Shown one piece after another: positions 41,755-52,130 of a stretch of 64,000 nucleotides of DNA (position 1 is the first letter of the stretch; each line of letters starts with the position of its first letter). The DNA is taken from the NCBI GenBank assembly GCA_030710605.1, contig CP092869.1:10405263-10469262 (forward strand), in the 5' to 3' direction. A model generated the notes under the pieces. The model did not search any database. It had not been told where the DNA came from and worked only from the letters and a program-made list of their open reading frames with translations. Position numbers and translations under genes: made by a program. This DNA is from Cordylochernes scorpioides (taxonomy: Eukaryota > Arthropoda > Arachnida > Pseudoscorpiones > Chernetidae).

Positions 41755-41990
41755 GGCCTCGGGTCGGTGACAAAGCCACAACACCAGCTTTGGCAAACTG
41801 AGAAACGTACACCTAGAGACCATGGTTTCGGGTTAATGGCCTTCATCAGTCTAGGGCGGACTTTATTCCATTTGTCACCGGCCTGAGAATGCTAGTTTGC
41901 GGCGACGGTCAATAGATGGCGTCTAGTTTTGACGTGTATTTTGACGGGAAAAGCGACCTTTGTCCAATATCTTCCAGGAAAAATCTCCAT
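41755..41990. repeat. Family C half-element
   Basis: CGGGTCGGTGACAAAGCCAC, the hammerhead (41812-41855, -), GCGGCGACGGTCAATAGATG and TATTTTGACGGGAAAAGCGA. The left outer arm is missing, so it is a monomer-like copy. Confidence 0.8.
41812..41855 (-). ncRNA. Type I hammerhead, family C, helix II weakened
   Basis: Minus: CCTAGA, CTGATGA, AGGC-CATTA-ACCC, GAAA, CCATGGTC, TCTAGG. Stem I is six perfect pairs and the core is complete. Compared with 20212-20255, two G to A changes leave only two pairs in helix II. Confidence 0.7.
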
Positions 41991-42059
41991 ATATATATAT
42001 ATTAAAGCAGATTATTCATTATTCTATGAAAATATATTTTAATTTCGATATTTGTATTT

Positions 42060-42290
42060 TGATATATTGTAAAATTTCTCATTACTTCTCTGATATTTTA
42101 TTAATTTTAATTTGGTTTTACATCAAATAAATTGCCATGTAATTCTGAGGTTTGTCTTTCCTAATTTTCTATGTTACAATATTTTTAATTTTTTATTCTT
42201 TCTATCTTGTTTTTATTTTTCATTGGGTGTCAATGTCTTCAGCGGGACATCGCGCTTTGTTGTTATAGCTGAATGAAGTTACATATATAA
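42060..42290 (+). pseudogene. Non-LTR retrotransposon 3' tail
   Basis: AT-rich tail ending in the hairpin TGTC..GACA (42234-42249), then TCGCGCTTTG. Same terminal layout as other tails in the window. No ORF left. Confidence 0.5.
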
Positions 42291-43450
42291 TAAATTCCGC
42301 CAATGCTGGACCCAAACCCGGATGTAAAAGGTGGAAGGGGAGAAGTAAACAAGCTCGTTAAAATGCCAGGGTTCAGTTGGCTGGCTGATAGTACATTGTA
42401 AGGGCTCCTATCCTTGTGATACAGGATAATTAGCAGCGTCTGTTCTCCATGTTAGGAGCGGCTTCACAAGGTGTCTGTTCCTCATGTTAGAGGCGGCCAT
42501 TTAATACAAGGTCAAAGTCCAAGTTACACCTCTCTGTAGGTGACCTCGGGGAAATGCACACACACACAAAAGCCTTTATTACGACACACAGGTCTTACAG
42601 AGGATTCTCCTTGGGGTTACAAGACGGAGAAACCTATGAAAGTGGGAAATAAAAATGGAGAAAGATTATATACATATGGTAAATATATACAGATTATAAG
42701 AAAAAATTAAAATATATATATATAAGAAAGAAAAAAAGAAATTTGGAAATGACCTCGGGGAAATGCTGGATAAAACCAGCGCTTTAAACGTAACTGGCAT
42801 ATAACTTATATGGAGTCGTGCATAACAGAAATTGTATTGGAAAGGATAAAGGATCCCTGTACAGAGAACCAAGAAGAGTTCTTGAACTTCTTTATGAGCA
42901 CGACCTCCAAGATCTTGTCTATTTGAGACTAATAAAAGGATAAGTAAAAAAATATAATATTTGTGTTCATGGATAGATAACAGATATGACACAATATCCT
43001 CACTTATAGTGAGAAGCTCTACTGGACATCTCGACAGTACTGAGATGTGGGGAAGCCCAATTCCCAGGCGTCCATCAATTTCCAGGAAGTCGGAAAGGTT
43101 TTAAATTAAATTTGGCGTTCAACGGAACAAAATGGAGTTTATGAAATCTTTATGTCAATCTAATTTTACTGGGAAAAGTCTTAAAATTTTAAGTATGTTT
43201 TTGTCTACGAATTTCCTAGAAAACTAATTTACTTGTCTTCTCAATGATTGGTAATATTTTATTGAATAATTTACATCTAATTCTATAGAACGTAATAGGA
43301 AATTATTCTTGGAATGGCCATGAATTTAGAAGAATTTTAGCAATCTCTCTTTTAATTTTAGTATACATTTTTTTATATTAAGAAAATTTAAAATTTATTC
43401 TAAAATTAATTTGATTTTATAATCACACAGAAATTTTATATATATTTCAA
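42291..43450. other. Unassigned DNA
   Basis: 42300-42610 is GC-richer, with two near-repeats of TCTGTTC.CATGTTAG (42439, 42475), possibly part of an LTR. A (CA)n run at 42558. No gene recognised. 42660-43450 is AT-rich. A 108-codon minus frame (42666-42992) is not supported. Confidence 0.35.
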
Positions 43451-43454
43451 TATT

Positions 43455-43690
43455 ATAAAAATTGGAAACTATTATAGACGCGTATGATTCTTTTGAATAT
43501 TAACAGAATTCTACTGCCTTTTCCGCAATGGAAAAATTAATGGAAGGGCCTGGCTTATCAGTGGTGAACCCTCCAATTAATTTTTACATTGCAGTAAAGG
43601 CAGTTGAAATTGTTTAATTTTTAAAATAATTATACGCGTCTATAATAGTTTCGAATTTTGATAACAGATTAGAACGCTATTGCATCAAAA
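43455..43690. repeat. Fold-back family E1, deleted copy
   Basis: GAAACTATTATAGACGCGTA / ACGCGTCTATAATAGTTTC arms. The 40-nt block is partly deleted (GGCTTATCAGTGGTGAACCC retained). Confidence 0.75.
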
Positions 43691-43896
43691 TATCTTAATA
43701 ATGTTTTAAGTTATAATATAAGAGAAAGATATTTGGATCGATATTACAACTAGCAATACGTAACCTCATTGAATTTATTTAGCCACAGAATAAAGTTATG
43801 CATTGATAATTTTTTTTTACAATATTTCAATTCGTTTGTCTATTACTGAATTGTAATATATTCATTAATAATTTCGTACTAATATATATTTTTTGC

Positions 43897-44098
43897 TTAT
43901 CCCTAGTACACGGGGTACAGGCCATGATAATCATGGTGGGTAGTTAGCGACTGCTTTTACTGTAAGCGAACCACATGTCTACACATGTGAAAAGCAGTTC
44001 GACTTTGCACTTACAAATGTGCCAGAGCCCCGTTTGGTTACTTACACTCGCTGGTGGGGTTGGACCTTTGCAAGAATCGGGGGCCATTGGAGCATTCG
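43897..44098 (-). mobile_element. SINE family V, tRNA head missing
   Basis: GCTTATCCCTAGTACACGG to GGGGGCCATTGGAGCATT. It ends ~140 bp upstream of the elongin C-like ATG. Confidence 0.8.
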
Positions 44099-44238
44099 TA
44101 CTAATAAAATTAATGTTACAAGTTAGTTTTCTCGCTTTAGCGTTACACCTTAACAGGTATTACGTCTTATTAAAAGAATTTGACGCAAAAGAGTTAATTA
44201 AATGTCTTTGGATTTAAACCTCAACTAAACCAACAATT

Positions 44239-44634
44239 ATGGGCCAACATTCGTCTCCTCTTTTCTTGACCCTCTCCCAAGATAGCGAGAAGGAAATGGT
44301 GGAGTCTGAATCGTTCTACGGAGGCTGTGATGGGCCAGAAGCTCCCTACATCAAACTGGTCTCTTCAGATGGCCATGAGTTCGTCGTTAGAAGAGATAAC
44401 GCTCTGATTTCCAGTACCTTGAAGGCAATGTTCAGCGGCCCTCAACCAATCGCACCGAAGGAAACAAATGAAGTGATCTTCCGAGATATCAGCTCACATG
44501 TCCTCCAGAAAGTCTGCCAGTACTTCTACTATAAGAAACAGTATTCCAATAGTTCATCTGAGATTCCTGAATTTGCGATTCCACCAGAGATTTCGCTTGA
44601 TTTACTCTTAGCGGCGAATTTTCTGGATTGCTGA
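44239..44634 (+). CDS. ELOC: Elongin C-like protein (intronless)
   Basis: 131 codons, uninterrupted. From residue 26 it aligns with elongin C to the last residue ([39 protein letters not shown], terminal ANFLDC), that is the whole BTB/POZ-like Skp1 fold. In animals elongin C pairs with elongin B and binds BC-box proteins in elongin and in Cullin-2/5 ubiquitin ligases. Animal family members are about 112 residues. The extra N-terminal ~19 residues disappear if the Met at 44296 is used. Both ATGs have a purine at -3 and G at +4. Several normally near-invariant residues differ, so it may be a diverged paralogue or a retrocopy that stayed open. Confidence 0.85.
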   Translation: MGQHSSPLFLTLSQDSEKEMVESESFYGGCDGPEAPYIKLVSSDGHEFVVRRDNALISSTLKAMFSGPQPIAPKETNEVIFRDISSHVLQKVCQYFYYKKQYSNSSSEIPEFAIPPEISLDLLLAANFLDC

Positions 44635-45063
44635 TTTACATCTATCCGAACATAATTACTCAAATATCTTCAAATTGTTTCTATGTTCTTAGAACATGTT
44701 GATGAATCATATGAACATTTATTCTCAAAATCTTATACCTAAATATCATTGATAAAATACGAAATGATCTATATAGTTGACTAAAATATTGATTTTTACA
44801 TAGAAGAAGTGGAGAAAAATTAAAATAAAAAAAAATGAAAAAGGCTCATTTTTCATCATAAATATACACAACAAACATAATAAATAGTTTTCGTCTATAT
44901 TTCTATAATTTATTAAAATTAAAAATATATTTTAAACGCTGAGGTTTTTATTATTTCTAAAAACGTATTGTTCAGATATGTATATATTGTTTTTATATAT
45001 AAACGCATTTGTACTATTTTTTTGCACACATATATATTTCCAATCCCTAAATACTTTTATTTT
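44635..45063. other. 3' flank of the elongin C-like gene, AT-rich
   Basis: An A-rich run (AAATTAAAATAAAAAAAAAT at about 44818) lies ~180 bp past the stop. It could be a poly(A) signal region or an old retrocopy tail. No direct repeat defining a retrocopy was found. Confidence 0.4.
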
Positions 45064-45437
45064 TTTCCGTTTACCATTACTCTTCACAATTCATCCTTTC
45101 ATACCTCATCTCTTAGGTTAGAAATAATCGTTATTTCTTCTTAAAAATAAATTTCGATTTTTTTCGTTTAAAAGAAACACATGCCGGTTCAAAATCACAT
45201 TAATAGGTACCGCACAACAAGAGCAACCTAGTTCATGATAATTGAAACAATGAAAAATATGTGAAGGTTATTCACATATTAAACAAAATGTTAACGCAGG
45301 ATTCAATCTCGGTTCATGACTGTCGGGAATCGAGGGTGTTACCCACTCGTCCACCGACTTTTTTTTTTTTATACACATGCGGGATAATTTTCAAATGTCG
45401 TTTTACAATCATAAGCCACATTATATTGGATTATATA
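45064..45437 (+). mobile_element. SINE family S interrupted by another SINE
   Basis: S sequence 45064-45184 continues at 45381-45437. The interruption 45185-45372 is flanked by ACACATGC (45177-45184 and 45373-45380). Confidence 0.8.
45185..45372 (-). mobile_element. tRNA-derived SINE (family T) nested in SINE S
   Basis: Minus-strand head GTCGGTGGACGAGTGGGTAA with B-box-like GAGATTGAATCC (45290-45358), flanked by an 8-bp ACACATGC duplication. It was therefore inserted after the S element. The T-run at 45359-45372 lies at its head-proximal border on the plus strand. Confidence 0.7.
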
Positions 45438-45701
45438 TATTTGTATTTAATATACTTGTATTACATATATACGCTGAATAACTGTTAAAATATTACTTCA
45501 GTCTCGAATATTTGCTTAAAGACGTGAAATTGCAATAGAATCCAGACCCCTTCTTTGCTTACCGAAATAAACGCAACACATGCTGAAACTGACTTTTCCT
45601 GAGCAACGATAGAAATTCCAGAGTGAGATTAATATTATACTTTATGATATTAGTAAATTTAATTTAATTGCCATCTATCGTTAATATTTTACACAAATAA
45701 A

Positions 45702-45865
45702 TTTACTGGCAATGCGTTTCTTTTAAATATCATCAAATATTATCTCTACAGACCATACTGCAATGATATGAGTTATTGAATGAGAGGGCTTGGCTCATCA
45801 GTAGTGAACCCTCTCAGCGGCTTCGCCAAATTAATCTCTAGACCGCTCTACTATTGTATTGGATT
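45702..45865 (-). repeat. Repeat family E2, copy 2
   Basis: TTTACTGGCAATGCGTTTCT to TCTAGACCGCTCTACTATTG. Permuted block 45790-45829 (-): TTGGC, GAAG, ..GGGTTCACTA, CTGATGA, GCCAA. Confidence 0.75.
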
Positions 45866-45923
45866 GGTTTGGAGTATACCCTGTATTTTCTATAATATAC
45901 TATGTAATATAGTAATAAAATAC

Positions 45924-46435
45924 TGAAGCGATGCAGCAAAGAAGTAGAAAAGAAGACGTGGGAAAGCCAAGAGAAGAGGTATGCAGGGGCTCCTTCAGGG
46001 AAGCGTGGATTGACAAATTCCAGAGGTGGGGGTGGCAGACAAGCAGTCCGGCTGGCGCCGCCGTGGGGAAGGGATCAGCCGAGTCAGCTGGCCGGCCTGC
46101 CGGGGATTGGTGTGTGCCGAGAAAACATGGCAGTCTGGGGGAAGAAGTCTGTCTGGTGAAAACGGGACCTGCAGCAGGGAGAAGGGCGGTGACGACAGAC
46201 GCGGCAAGCTGGCTGGAGGAGGTGGGCTCCGGGACTGTGTGGATTAACAAGTGGAGTACGAGGAGGAACCTACCTGGAGCGGCATTGAAGGCAAGTCCAT
46301 CTACTGTATAGTTACTTATCTACTCTTTAAAGCTCTTATAATAAATATACCGCACTAAGCTGTATCCTAAAGAATCCACATTGTCTTCTCAGAAACCTTG
46401 TACGCAAACATCGACGGCTGAGAAGAGTCGTAACA
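45924..46435 (+). repeat. 5' LTR of the young LTR element
   Basis: TGAAGCGATGCAGC to AGAGTCGTAACA. AATAAATA poly(A)-like word near 46340. Apparent frames of up to 126 codons are shared by both LTRs and are not genes. Confidence 0.9.
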
Positions 46436-46437
46436 TT

Positions 46438-46456
46438 TGGTGTCAGAAGTGGGATA
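46438..46456 (+). promoter_or_regulatory. Primer-binding site, tRNA-Leu(CAA)
   Basis: TGGTGTCAGAAGTGGGAT is complementary to the 3' end (with CCA) of animal tRNA-Leu(CAA), two bases after the LTR. Confidence 0.75.
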
Positions 46457-46510
46457 CAGCTTAGTTAATGTTAATTGAAGATTTTATTTTGCGCTAATTT
46501 AAAAAGAAAA

Positions 46511-47347
46511 ATGGAAAAACTAACCGACCTCGAAATTGAAAAATTCACAAAATTGCTCAGTCTGATAAGCCAGAAAGTAGATGAGCTCGGAGAAAACTTG
46601 GATACTCGATTGAGCCGACTCGAGCATATTCGGAATGTCAAACGTTCTGCCACACCCATGTCTTGCGAAGTTCAGTCCAATGTGCTACCGCCAGAAAATC
46701 CGGATGGCTTTTCAAAAACAATCATAGCAACCAATAGCCCACGTATTCAATGTCTGAGGGGACAAAAGACGATCCCAGGTGATGAAGATCCCGACAAGAC
46801 CATCACAACAAAGATCATCACGTCAGGAGACGTTGTAAGTGAACTGTCAGAATCTACGCTAGAAGATTATCCCGTGATCCAGAAGTCCGAAGAGTGTCGA
46901 CAGCAGGAAATGATCCAGACTGGTCGTGTAGCGGAGGAGGGTGAGCTGATCGCCTCCGACAACGGCTGTGGCACGAGTGTTTTGTATGAAATCAAGCGGA
47001 CGGAAGGAGAATGCCCTCAAGGTGATATACAGAGCGAAAATACAACCCCTGGGATTCTTTCTGAAATACTCCATGAGAACAGCAACGATCTTGGCGAGCT
47101 GCAGTGCGACAGCGTGGCTGACTTCAGCGACAGTGTCAGACTGTCAGGGACTACAGCGGCGATCCAACTGGATGGGACGGAGCTGGATGCTCCGTGGAAG
47201 TGCGACAAGGCTAGATGGTCGAAGCACCCTGAAGTTGGAGCCGGCAACCCGACTGAACGGAATAGAGCATTGGACGCTCTGTGGAAGTCCGACGACAATG
47301 TCTGTGACGCGGAAGTCGCGCGCAAATGTGTCAGCGCCGTTGTCTGA
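46511..47347 (+). CDS. Internal ORF 1 of the LTR element, gag position
   Basis: Frame opens at 46475. The ATG at 46511 (MEKLTDLEIEKFTKLLSLIS) is the likelier start. The first ~50 residues form a heptad-like amphipathic helix, followed by acidic low-complexity sequence. No capsid, zinc-knuckle or enzyme motif recognised. It ends at 47347 and reading continues in another frame. By position it is a gag-like or accessory protein. Confidence 0.5.
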   Translation: MEKLTDLEIEKFTKLLSLISQKVDELGENLDTRLSRLEHIRNVKRSATPMSCEVQSNVLPPENPDGFSKTIIATNSPRIQCLRGQKTIPGDEDPDKTITTKIITSGDVVSELSESTLEDYPVIQKSEECRQQEMIQTGRVAEEGELIASDNGCGTSVLYEIKRTEGECPQGDIQSENTTPGILSEILHENSNDLGELQCDSVADFSDSVRLSGTTAAIQLDGTELDAPWKCDKARWSKHPEVGAGNPTERNRALDALWKSDDNVCDAEVARKCVSAVV

Positions 47348-48080
47348 AATGCAAGCTGAAAAGATGTGCCAAGAATGTGTACCATTCATCTTCGTTCCTT
47401 CGCCCGACAAGGTGCAGATCAAGCAGCCACCGCCTAGGAAAAGTTCTACCGACCTTGAGACTGCCACGGGATCCGACACCTCCAGAAGGTTTAAGAAATT
47501 CACAGCCCTGTGCGTGGTCGGCACTAAGGAGCCCAAGTTTGAAGGGTTAGGAAAAAGAGAGCCTCTAGAGCAAGAGAATGGGAAACCTAAAAAAGAAAAG
47601 GGAGGACACGAAATGGACAGCGTGGATCAGGTGGACGAATCCACTGTAAAGATCGGCGATCTACAGCCCCGTCGTGGAAGGAAGCGGCGAAAGCGCAATA
47701 CAAACGATCACAACCCTTTGTACATTGCGGCTACAGAGTGTTCACAAGGAGAATTCAAAATATCAGATGAAAGCATCGTAGGCAGTGAAATATGGCCTCC
47801 ATCGTGTGGAGAACCACCGCCCTGTGCTAGACAGCGAGACCAATCAATGGCGTCGGCACTGATTGAGAGTGGAAAGAAAGCCCGAGTTGAGATGTGGTTC
47901 TGCAAACAAGGGCTGGTGTTAACCCTGCCGCTACGCTTCCGGGAGGCGGACGACCCTCATGTGGCCAGAGACGTCAGGGAGATCAAAGGGCCGCCGATCA
48001 GCGCCTCTGGTGAAAGCAGCCTTTTCGGGACGAAAAGGATTGAGAAGGGGGCAGTGAAGCGATGCAGCAAAGAAGTAGAA
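47340..48080 (+). CDS. Internal ORF 2 of the LTR element (frame shifted)
   Basis: Open in the frame containing FVPSPDKVQIKQPPPRK, a basic block RRGRKRRKRNTND that could act as a nuclear localisation or nucleic-acid-binding segment, and ends inside the 3' LTR. It may be the remainder of a single gag-like protein after a frameshift. The nominal frame runs 46968-48290, but the part before ~47340 overlaps ORF 1. Confidence 0.4.
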
Positions 48081-48566
48081 AAGAAGACGTGGGAAAGCCA
48101 AGAGAAGAGGTATGCAGGGGCTCCTTCAGGGAAGCGTGGATTGACAAATTCCAGAGGAGGGGGTGGCAGACAGGCAGTCCGGCTGGCGCCGCCGTGGGGA
48201 AGGGATCAGCCGAGTCAGCTGGCCGGCCTGCCGGGGATTGGTGTGTGCCGAGAAAACATGGCAGTCTGGGGGAAGAAGTCTGTCTGGTGAAAACGGGACC
48301 TGCAGCAGGGAGAAGGGCGGTGACGACAGACGCGGCAAGTTGGCTGGAGGAGGTGGGCTCCGGGACTGTGTGGATTAACAAGTGGAGTACGAGGAGGAAC
48401 CTACCTGGAGCGGCATTGAAGGCAAGTCCATCTACTGTATAGTTACTTATCTACTCTTTAAAACTTTTATAATAAATATACCGCACTAAGCTGTATCCTA
48501 AAGAATCCACATTGTCTTCTCAGAAACCTTGTACGCAAACATCGACGGCTGAGAAGAGTCGTAACA
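48055..48566 (+). repeat. 3' LTR of the young LTR element
   Basis: 512 bp, differing from the 5' LTR at about five positions (for example GGAGGGGG against GGTGGGGG). Confidence 0.9.
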
Positions 48567-48570
48567 ATAC

Positions 48571-49450
48571 TATATAAAATATTTGATATTTTGTCTAATT
48601 TCTCAATATATGTCTATATTCCTTCTATATATTATGTAAATATAAATAGAAAGTAATGAAGAGAGAGTAAGAAAAACATAATAAGTAGATGAAGGGTGTT
48701 ATATTATTGTTTTTGAGGTGAATATAATCTGAATGTATCAATTAAATATTTGACAGAAATGTTTAACAACAGAACCAAGCTTAGAAATCGGCTTCTACAG
48801 ATCATACACTTGGCGAAGAAACTGAGGTAACGAACCAGATATTATTCAATAGAAAAAAAAGGTAATCTTAAAATTTAAAAATGTTATTTTTCCTTATTAT
48901 AATTTTAAAAATGTTATCAAAGATATTTTATGAATTTTAATATTTTAACGTTTTTTAATTGAGTATATATTTGAGTTAAAAAGCTATCCATCATTTAAGA
49001 TTATATAAAAGGGCGTACCTGTTTCTGTGAAGAAATAAAATCTCAAAATATTTTGAGAGATTGCTCCCTCTTTATCAATTTATTGTAAACACCAATATAC
49101 ACCAATAGCTCTCTTTGCGTCATTTCGTTTTGCGTTTTTTTCGAAGTTGCGTCGCTGCTTAATTTTTACTGATTTTCACTGTGCGTCGTTAGAATTTCGA
49201 AGTTGCGTTGTTTTGGATTCGAATCTTTAATTTTTTTTTTATTTTTTTTCTCTAAAATATGGCAAAACCTTTGTTTTTGATTGCGCCTTCACATATTTTC
49301 ACTTTGCGTCGTTTAAATTTGCGTCGTGTTTTTTGGAACCTAACCTCAACGCAAAGCGACGTATGGGTGTAATGTGTATGTATAGTTTTTTTTTTGGAAA
49401 ATATAAATACACTGTAAAAATAATTAAAGCCACTATATAAACAGAAATAT
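48571..49450. other. AT-rich DNA with GCGTCGTT-rich stretch
   Basis: 49100-49370 contains scattered TTGCGTCG / CTGTGCGTCG words, possibly an old repeat with an inverted end AACGCAAAGCGACG. No gene. Confidence 0.4.
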
Positions 49451-49451
49451 A

Positions 49452-50774
49452 CGAGGTGTGTTCAAAAAGTATCGCGACTTTTGTGTTTTTTCAAAAATTA
49501 TTTATCTATTCATTAATACCTATTTTGTCCCCTTCAAAGTAATCCCCATGAGATATTATACACTTGTGCCAACGGTTTTTTCCAATCTTCGAAGCACTTC
49601 AAAAAATATTTTTTAAAATATTTTTCAGTTCCTCCTTCGATGCAGTCTTTATCTCGTCAAGCGTAGCGTAACGTCGTCCTTGCATGGGCCTCTTCAGTTT
49701 AGGGAACAAGTAAAAGTAACAGGGGGCCAGATCTGGGGAATACGGTGGCTTCGCGGCATCATTAGTGTGTTGTTTTTAGCCAAAAGGTCGCGCACAAGCA
49801 ACGATGTGTGAGCAGGGGCGTTATCGTGGTGCAAAAGCGAATTTTTGTTCTTCCACAAATCCGGGCGTTTCTGGCGGATTCCTCGCGCAAATTGCGCATA
49901 ACTTGCAGGTAATATTCCTTATTGGCCGCTCTACTCTGTGGCAAGAACTCATGATGCACCACGCCCCTGCAATCGAAGAAAACTGTCAGCAAAACTTTCA
50001 CATTCGACCGAACTTGGCGCGCTTTTTTCGGTCTTGATTCGTGCGGCAGCTTCCATTGAGATGATTGAGCTTTGGTTTCCACGTCATAACCATAAACCCA
50101 CGCTTCGTCACCAGTTATGACCCTCTGGAGCAAATTTGGGTCGTCGCGGACAGAGTCCAACATCTCATTAGCAATGTTCATGCGATGCTGTTTTTGGTCG
50201 CAATTGAGCAATTTTGGTACGAATTTCGCGGCAACCCGTCTCATGCCCAAATCATTGATAAAAATCGAATGGCACGAGCCAATCGATATGTTTAGGTTCT
50301 CAGCAATCTCTCTAACGGTGATTCGACGATTGGCCAATATCAGTTTCTCCACTTCATTAATTTTTTCGTCTGTTGTTGAAGTGCTCGGGCGTCCGGCACG
50401 CTCTTCGTCGTTCACATCTTCTCGGCCTTCTGAGAACATTTTGTACCACCGATAAACGTTGCTTCGGTCCAAGGTAGCTTCTCCGTATGCCACAGTCAAC
50501 ATTCGGAATGCATCAGCGCACTTAATTTCGTTTTTCACACAAAATTTGATACAGGTTCTTTGATCCATTTTTTTTAATAGGTAAAAATCGAAGACGATCC
50601 AAAACACCTGCAAGCAAAGCAGCTGTCAACAATTAAGTGAACATTTAAAATGGCCGAGCTTTTCGGCATAAGTGAGAGACATGAGTACCAACATAAAGCC
50701 ACAAAAAGATCGAAATTCGAATATACGTAACCCGCGAAAATTCAAAAGTCGCGATACTTTTTGAACACACCTCG
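49452..50774 (-). mobile_element. Full-length mariner element (DD34D)
   Basis: 1323 bp. Inverted termini begin CGAGGTGTGTTCAAAAAGTA at each end, flanked by TA (49450-49451, 50775-50776). Typical mariner size. Carries one transposase gene on the minus strand with disabling changes. Confidence 0.95.
49480..50566 (-). pseudogene. Mariner transposase, frameshifted
   Basis: The N-terminal HTH region starts MDQRTCIKFCVKNEIKC (ATG at 50566). The linker GRPSTSTTDE and second HTH are intact, the first Asp is in VITGDEAWVYGYD, and WKLPHESRPKKARQ is present. A frameshift near 49890 (after NLREE) displaces the second-Asp motif (HHDNAPAHT in another frame). The third catalytic position reads CYFYLF where mariners have CDFYLF, so Asp is lost. 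It cannot be catalytically active. Confidence 0.9.
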
Positions 50775-50835
50775 TAGATACATCAATGTATATGTGAAGC
50801 TGAGTTTGTTGTTGACCCACACATTAATAGGTTAT

Positions 50836-50945
50836 AATACTTTGATAAAGGTTGGCGTTAAGCCAACTGAAATATTGGTAAGATAAATTATATTTTGATC
50901 CAATATATATACCCAATATATATATATATATATTTGATCCAATAT
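50836..50945 (+). repeat. Family A half-element
   Basis: Single arm only. Unit 50838-50880: TACT, TTGATAA, A, GGTTGGC, GTTAA, GCCAACT, GAAA, TATT, GGTA. Followed by ATATTTTGATCCAATATAT and (TA)n. Confidence 0.75.
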
Positions 50946-50989
50946 ACACCTTAAATTATGTGATCCAATGGTGTAATAGAAATTAATTA

Positions 50990-52130
50990 ACGATCAGTAC
51001 AGAGAAAACTAATATGCTATACCTACATAACAGACAAAAAATACCTATTAAGGTTAATAACAATATAATAATGCCGGTCAAGCAAGTAAAAATTCTGGGA
51101 ATGAAATTTTCTAATCATAAATGGAAAAACAAAGTTAACTTTACACCGCATGTTAATGATATTTTGTGTAAGGCAGGACGTATGAAAAATATATTATGTT
51201 CACTAAGTGGCAATATGTGGGGTTTAGATACTCAAAAGAGGTTAACTTAATTTAAAACAATCATTAGGCCTGTACTTTCATACGGTTCGGAAATTTGGTT
51301 TAAATATTTAAACAATCGTTGTAAACAAAAACTGGACTCCATGCAGTACCAGATCATTTTATGGGCAGTTAGAGCATACAAAACCACTTCATCAAACTGT
51401 GTGCATAGCTTGGCAAATATTCCACTCCTAACAGACTATATAGAATCCAGAATAATCAAATTTGATCTAGCTCAACTGTCCATTGAAGATCTAATTACTT
51501 ACGAACCCCATGCTCCAGTATAGTCAAATCATTCTTACACGCAAAAATGAATGAAATTTTTGAGAATACTAATGAAATTTTCAGAAGCTTTTTCGTATTT
51601 GGAATTCCAAGATTTTTCTGTCCAAATTTTTATATTATCCAATTCATTACAGATCATGGCAATTTTGGGAAATTTTTGACTACTATCGGCGCGGTGAAGG
51701 AACCAGGATGCTTCTGCGGAGGTGAAATTCAAGACGCGAGACATCTACTTCTGGAGTGCCCAATTTTCCGGGATTTTAGAGAAAATAGATTTGGTCGTAT
51801 TGGACAGCTTGATGAATTTGTAGACAAAAAAGAAAAGTATAAAAATTTGATCAATTTTGTAAATACATATACAACTTTCTCTTGAAATGGAAAAAAGAGA
51901 AGGAATCTTAGAAAAAAAAAAAAAGAACTGCGATGCTTTCTCTATGTGTTTTGCTTTGTTGTTTGTTTTTCTCTTTGGACAATTTTCTTTAGGTAATTTA
52001 TGTAAAATAATGAATTTAAAAGGATTGTATATAGCCGAATTACTGTAATGCAGTGAAATGTATTGACGCAAATATCCCTGAGTTTGGGATATCGCGTTTC
52101 ATGATGTTAATAAAGTTTAATAATCCAATA
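50990..52130 (+). pseudogene. Non-LTR retrotransposon (RT C-terminus to 3' end)
   Basis: 5'-truncated. Frame 51014-51523 has VKILGMKFSNHKW, LFKTIIRPVLSYGSEIWF-like residues (stop at 51248-51250) and LDSMQYQIILWAVRAY, the RT thumb region. 51547-51885 in another frame has CFCGGEIQDARHLLLECPIF, the Cys/His C-terminal motif. Tail hairpin TATCCC/GGGATA (52073-52091), then TCGCGTTTCATG and a TAATAAAGTTTAATA tail. Likely Jockey/I-like. Confidence 0.8.

Larger units (their letters stand above)
45924..48566 (+). mobile_element. Young non-autonomous LTR retrotransposon (2643 bp)
   Basis: Identical-length 512-bp LTRs, a tRNA-Leu primer site, a purine-rich tract (GAGAAGGGGGCAG) before the 3' LTR, and a 4-bp ATAC duplication (45920-45923, 48567-48570). 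I count 5 differences between the LTRs (about 1%). The internal region is 1.6 kb and lacks protease, RT and integrase, so an autonomous partner must supply them. GC content is strikingly higher than in the neighbourhood. Confidence 0.9.

Noticed and set aside
43975-44217. 80-codon ORF upstream of elongin C
   Set aside because: Starts inside SINE V and has no homology to elongin C.
45900-46311. ORFs of 70-126 codons in both orientations
   Set aside because: They are the GC-rich LTR; the same frames recur in the second LTR at 47998-48442.
46968-48290. Single 440-codon protein
   Set aside because: Its first third is an alternate frame of the 290-codon ORF, and its end lies in the 3' LTR; only the middle is plausible.
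49804-50455. Plus-strand ORFs of 60-112 codons
   Set aside because: Antisense shadows of the mariner transposase.
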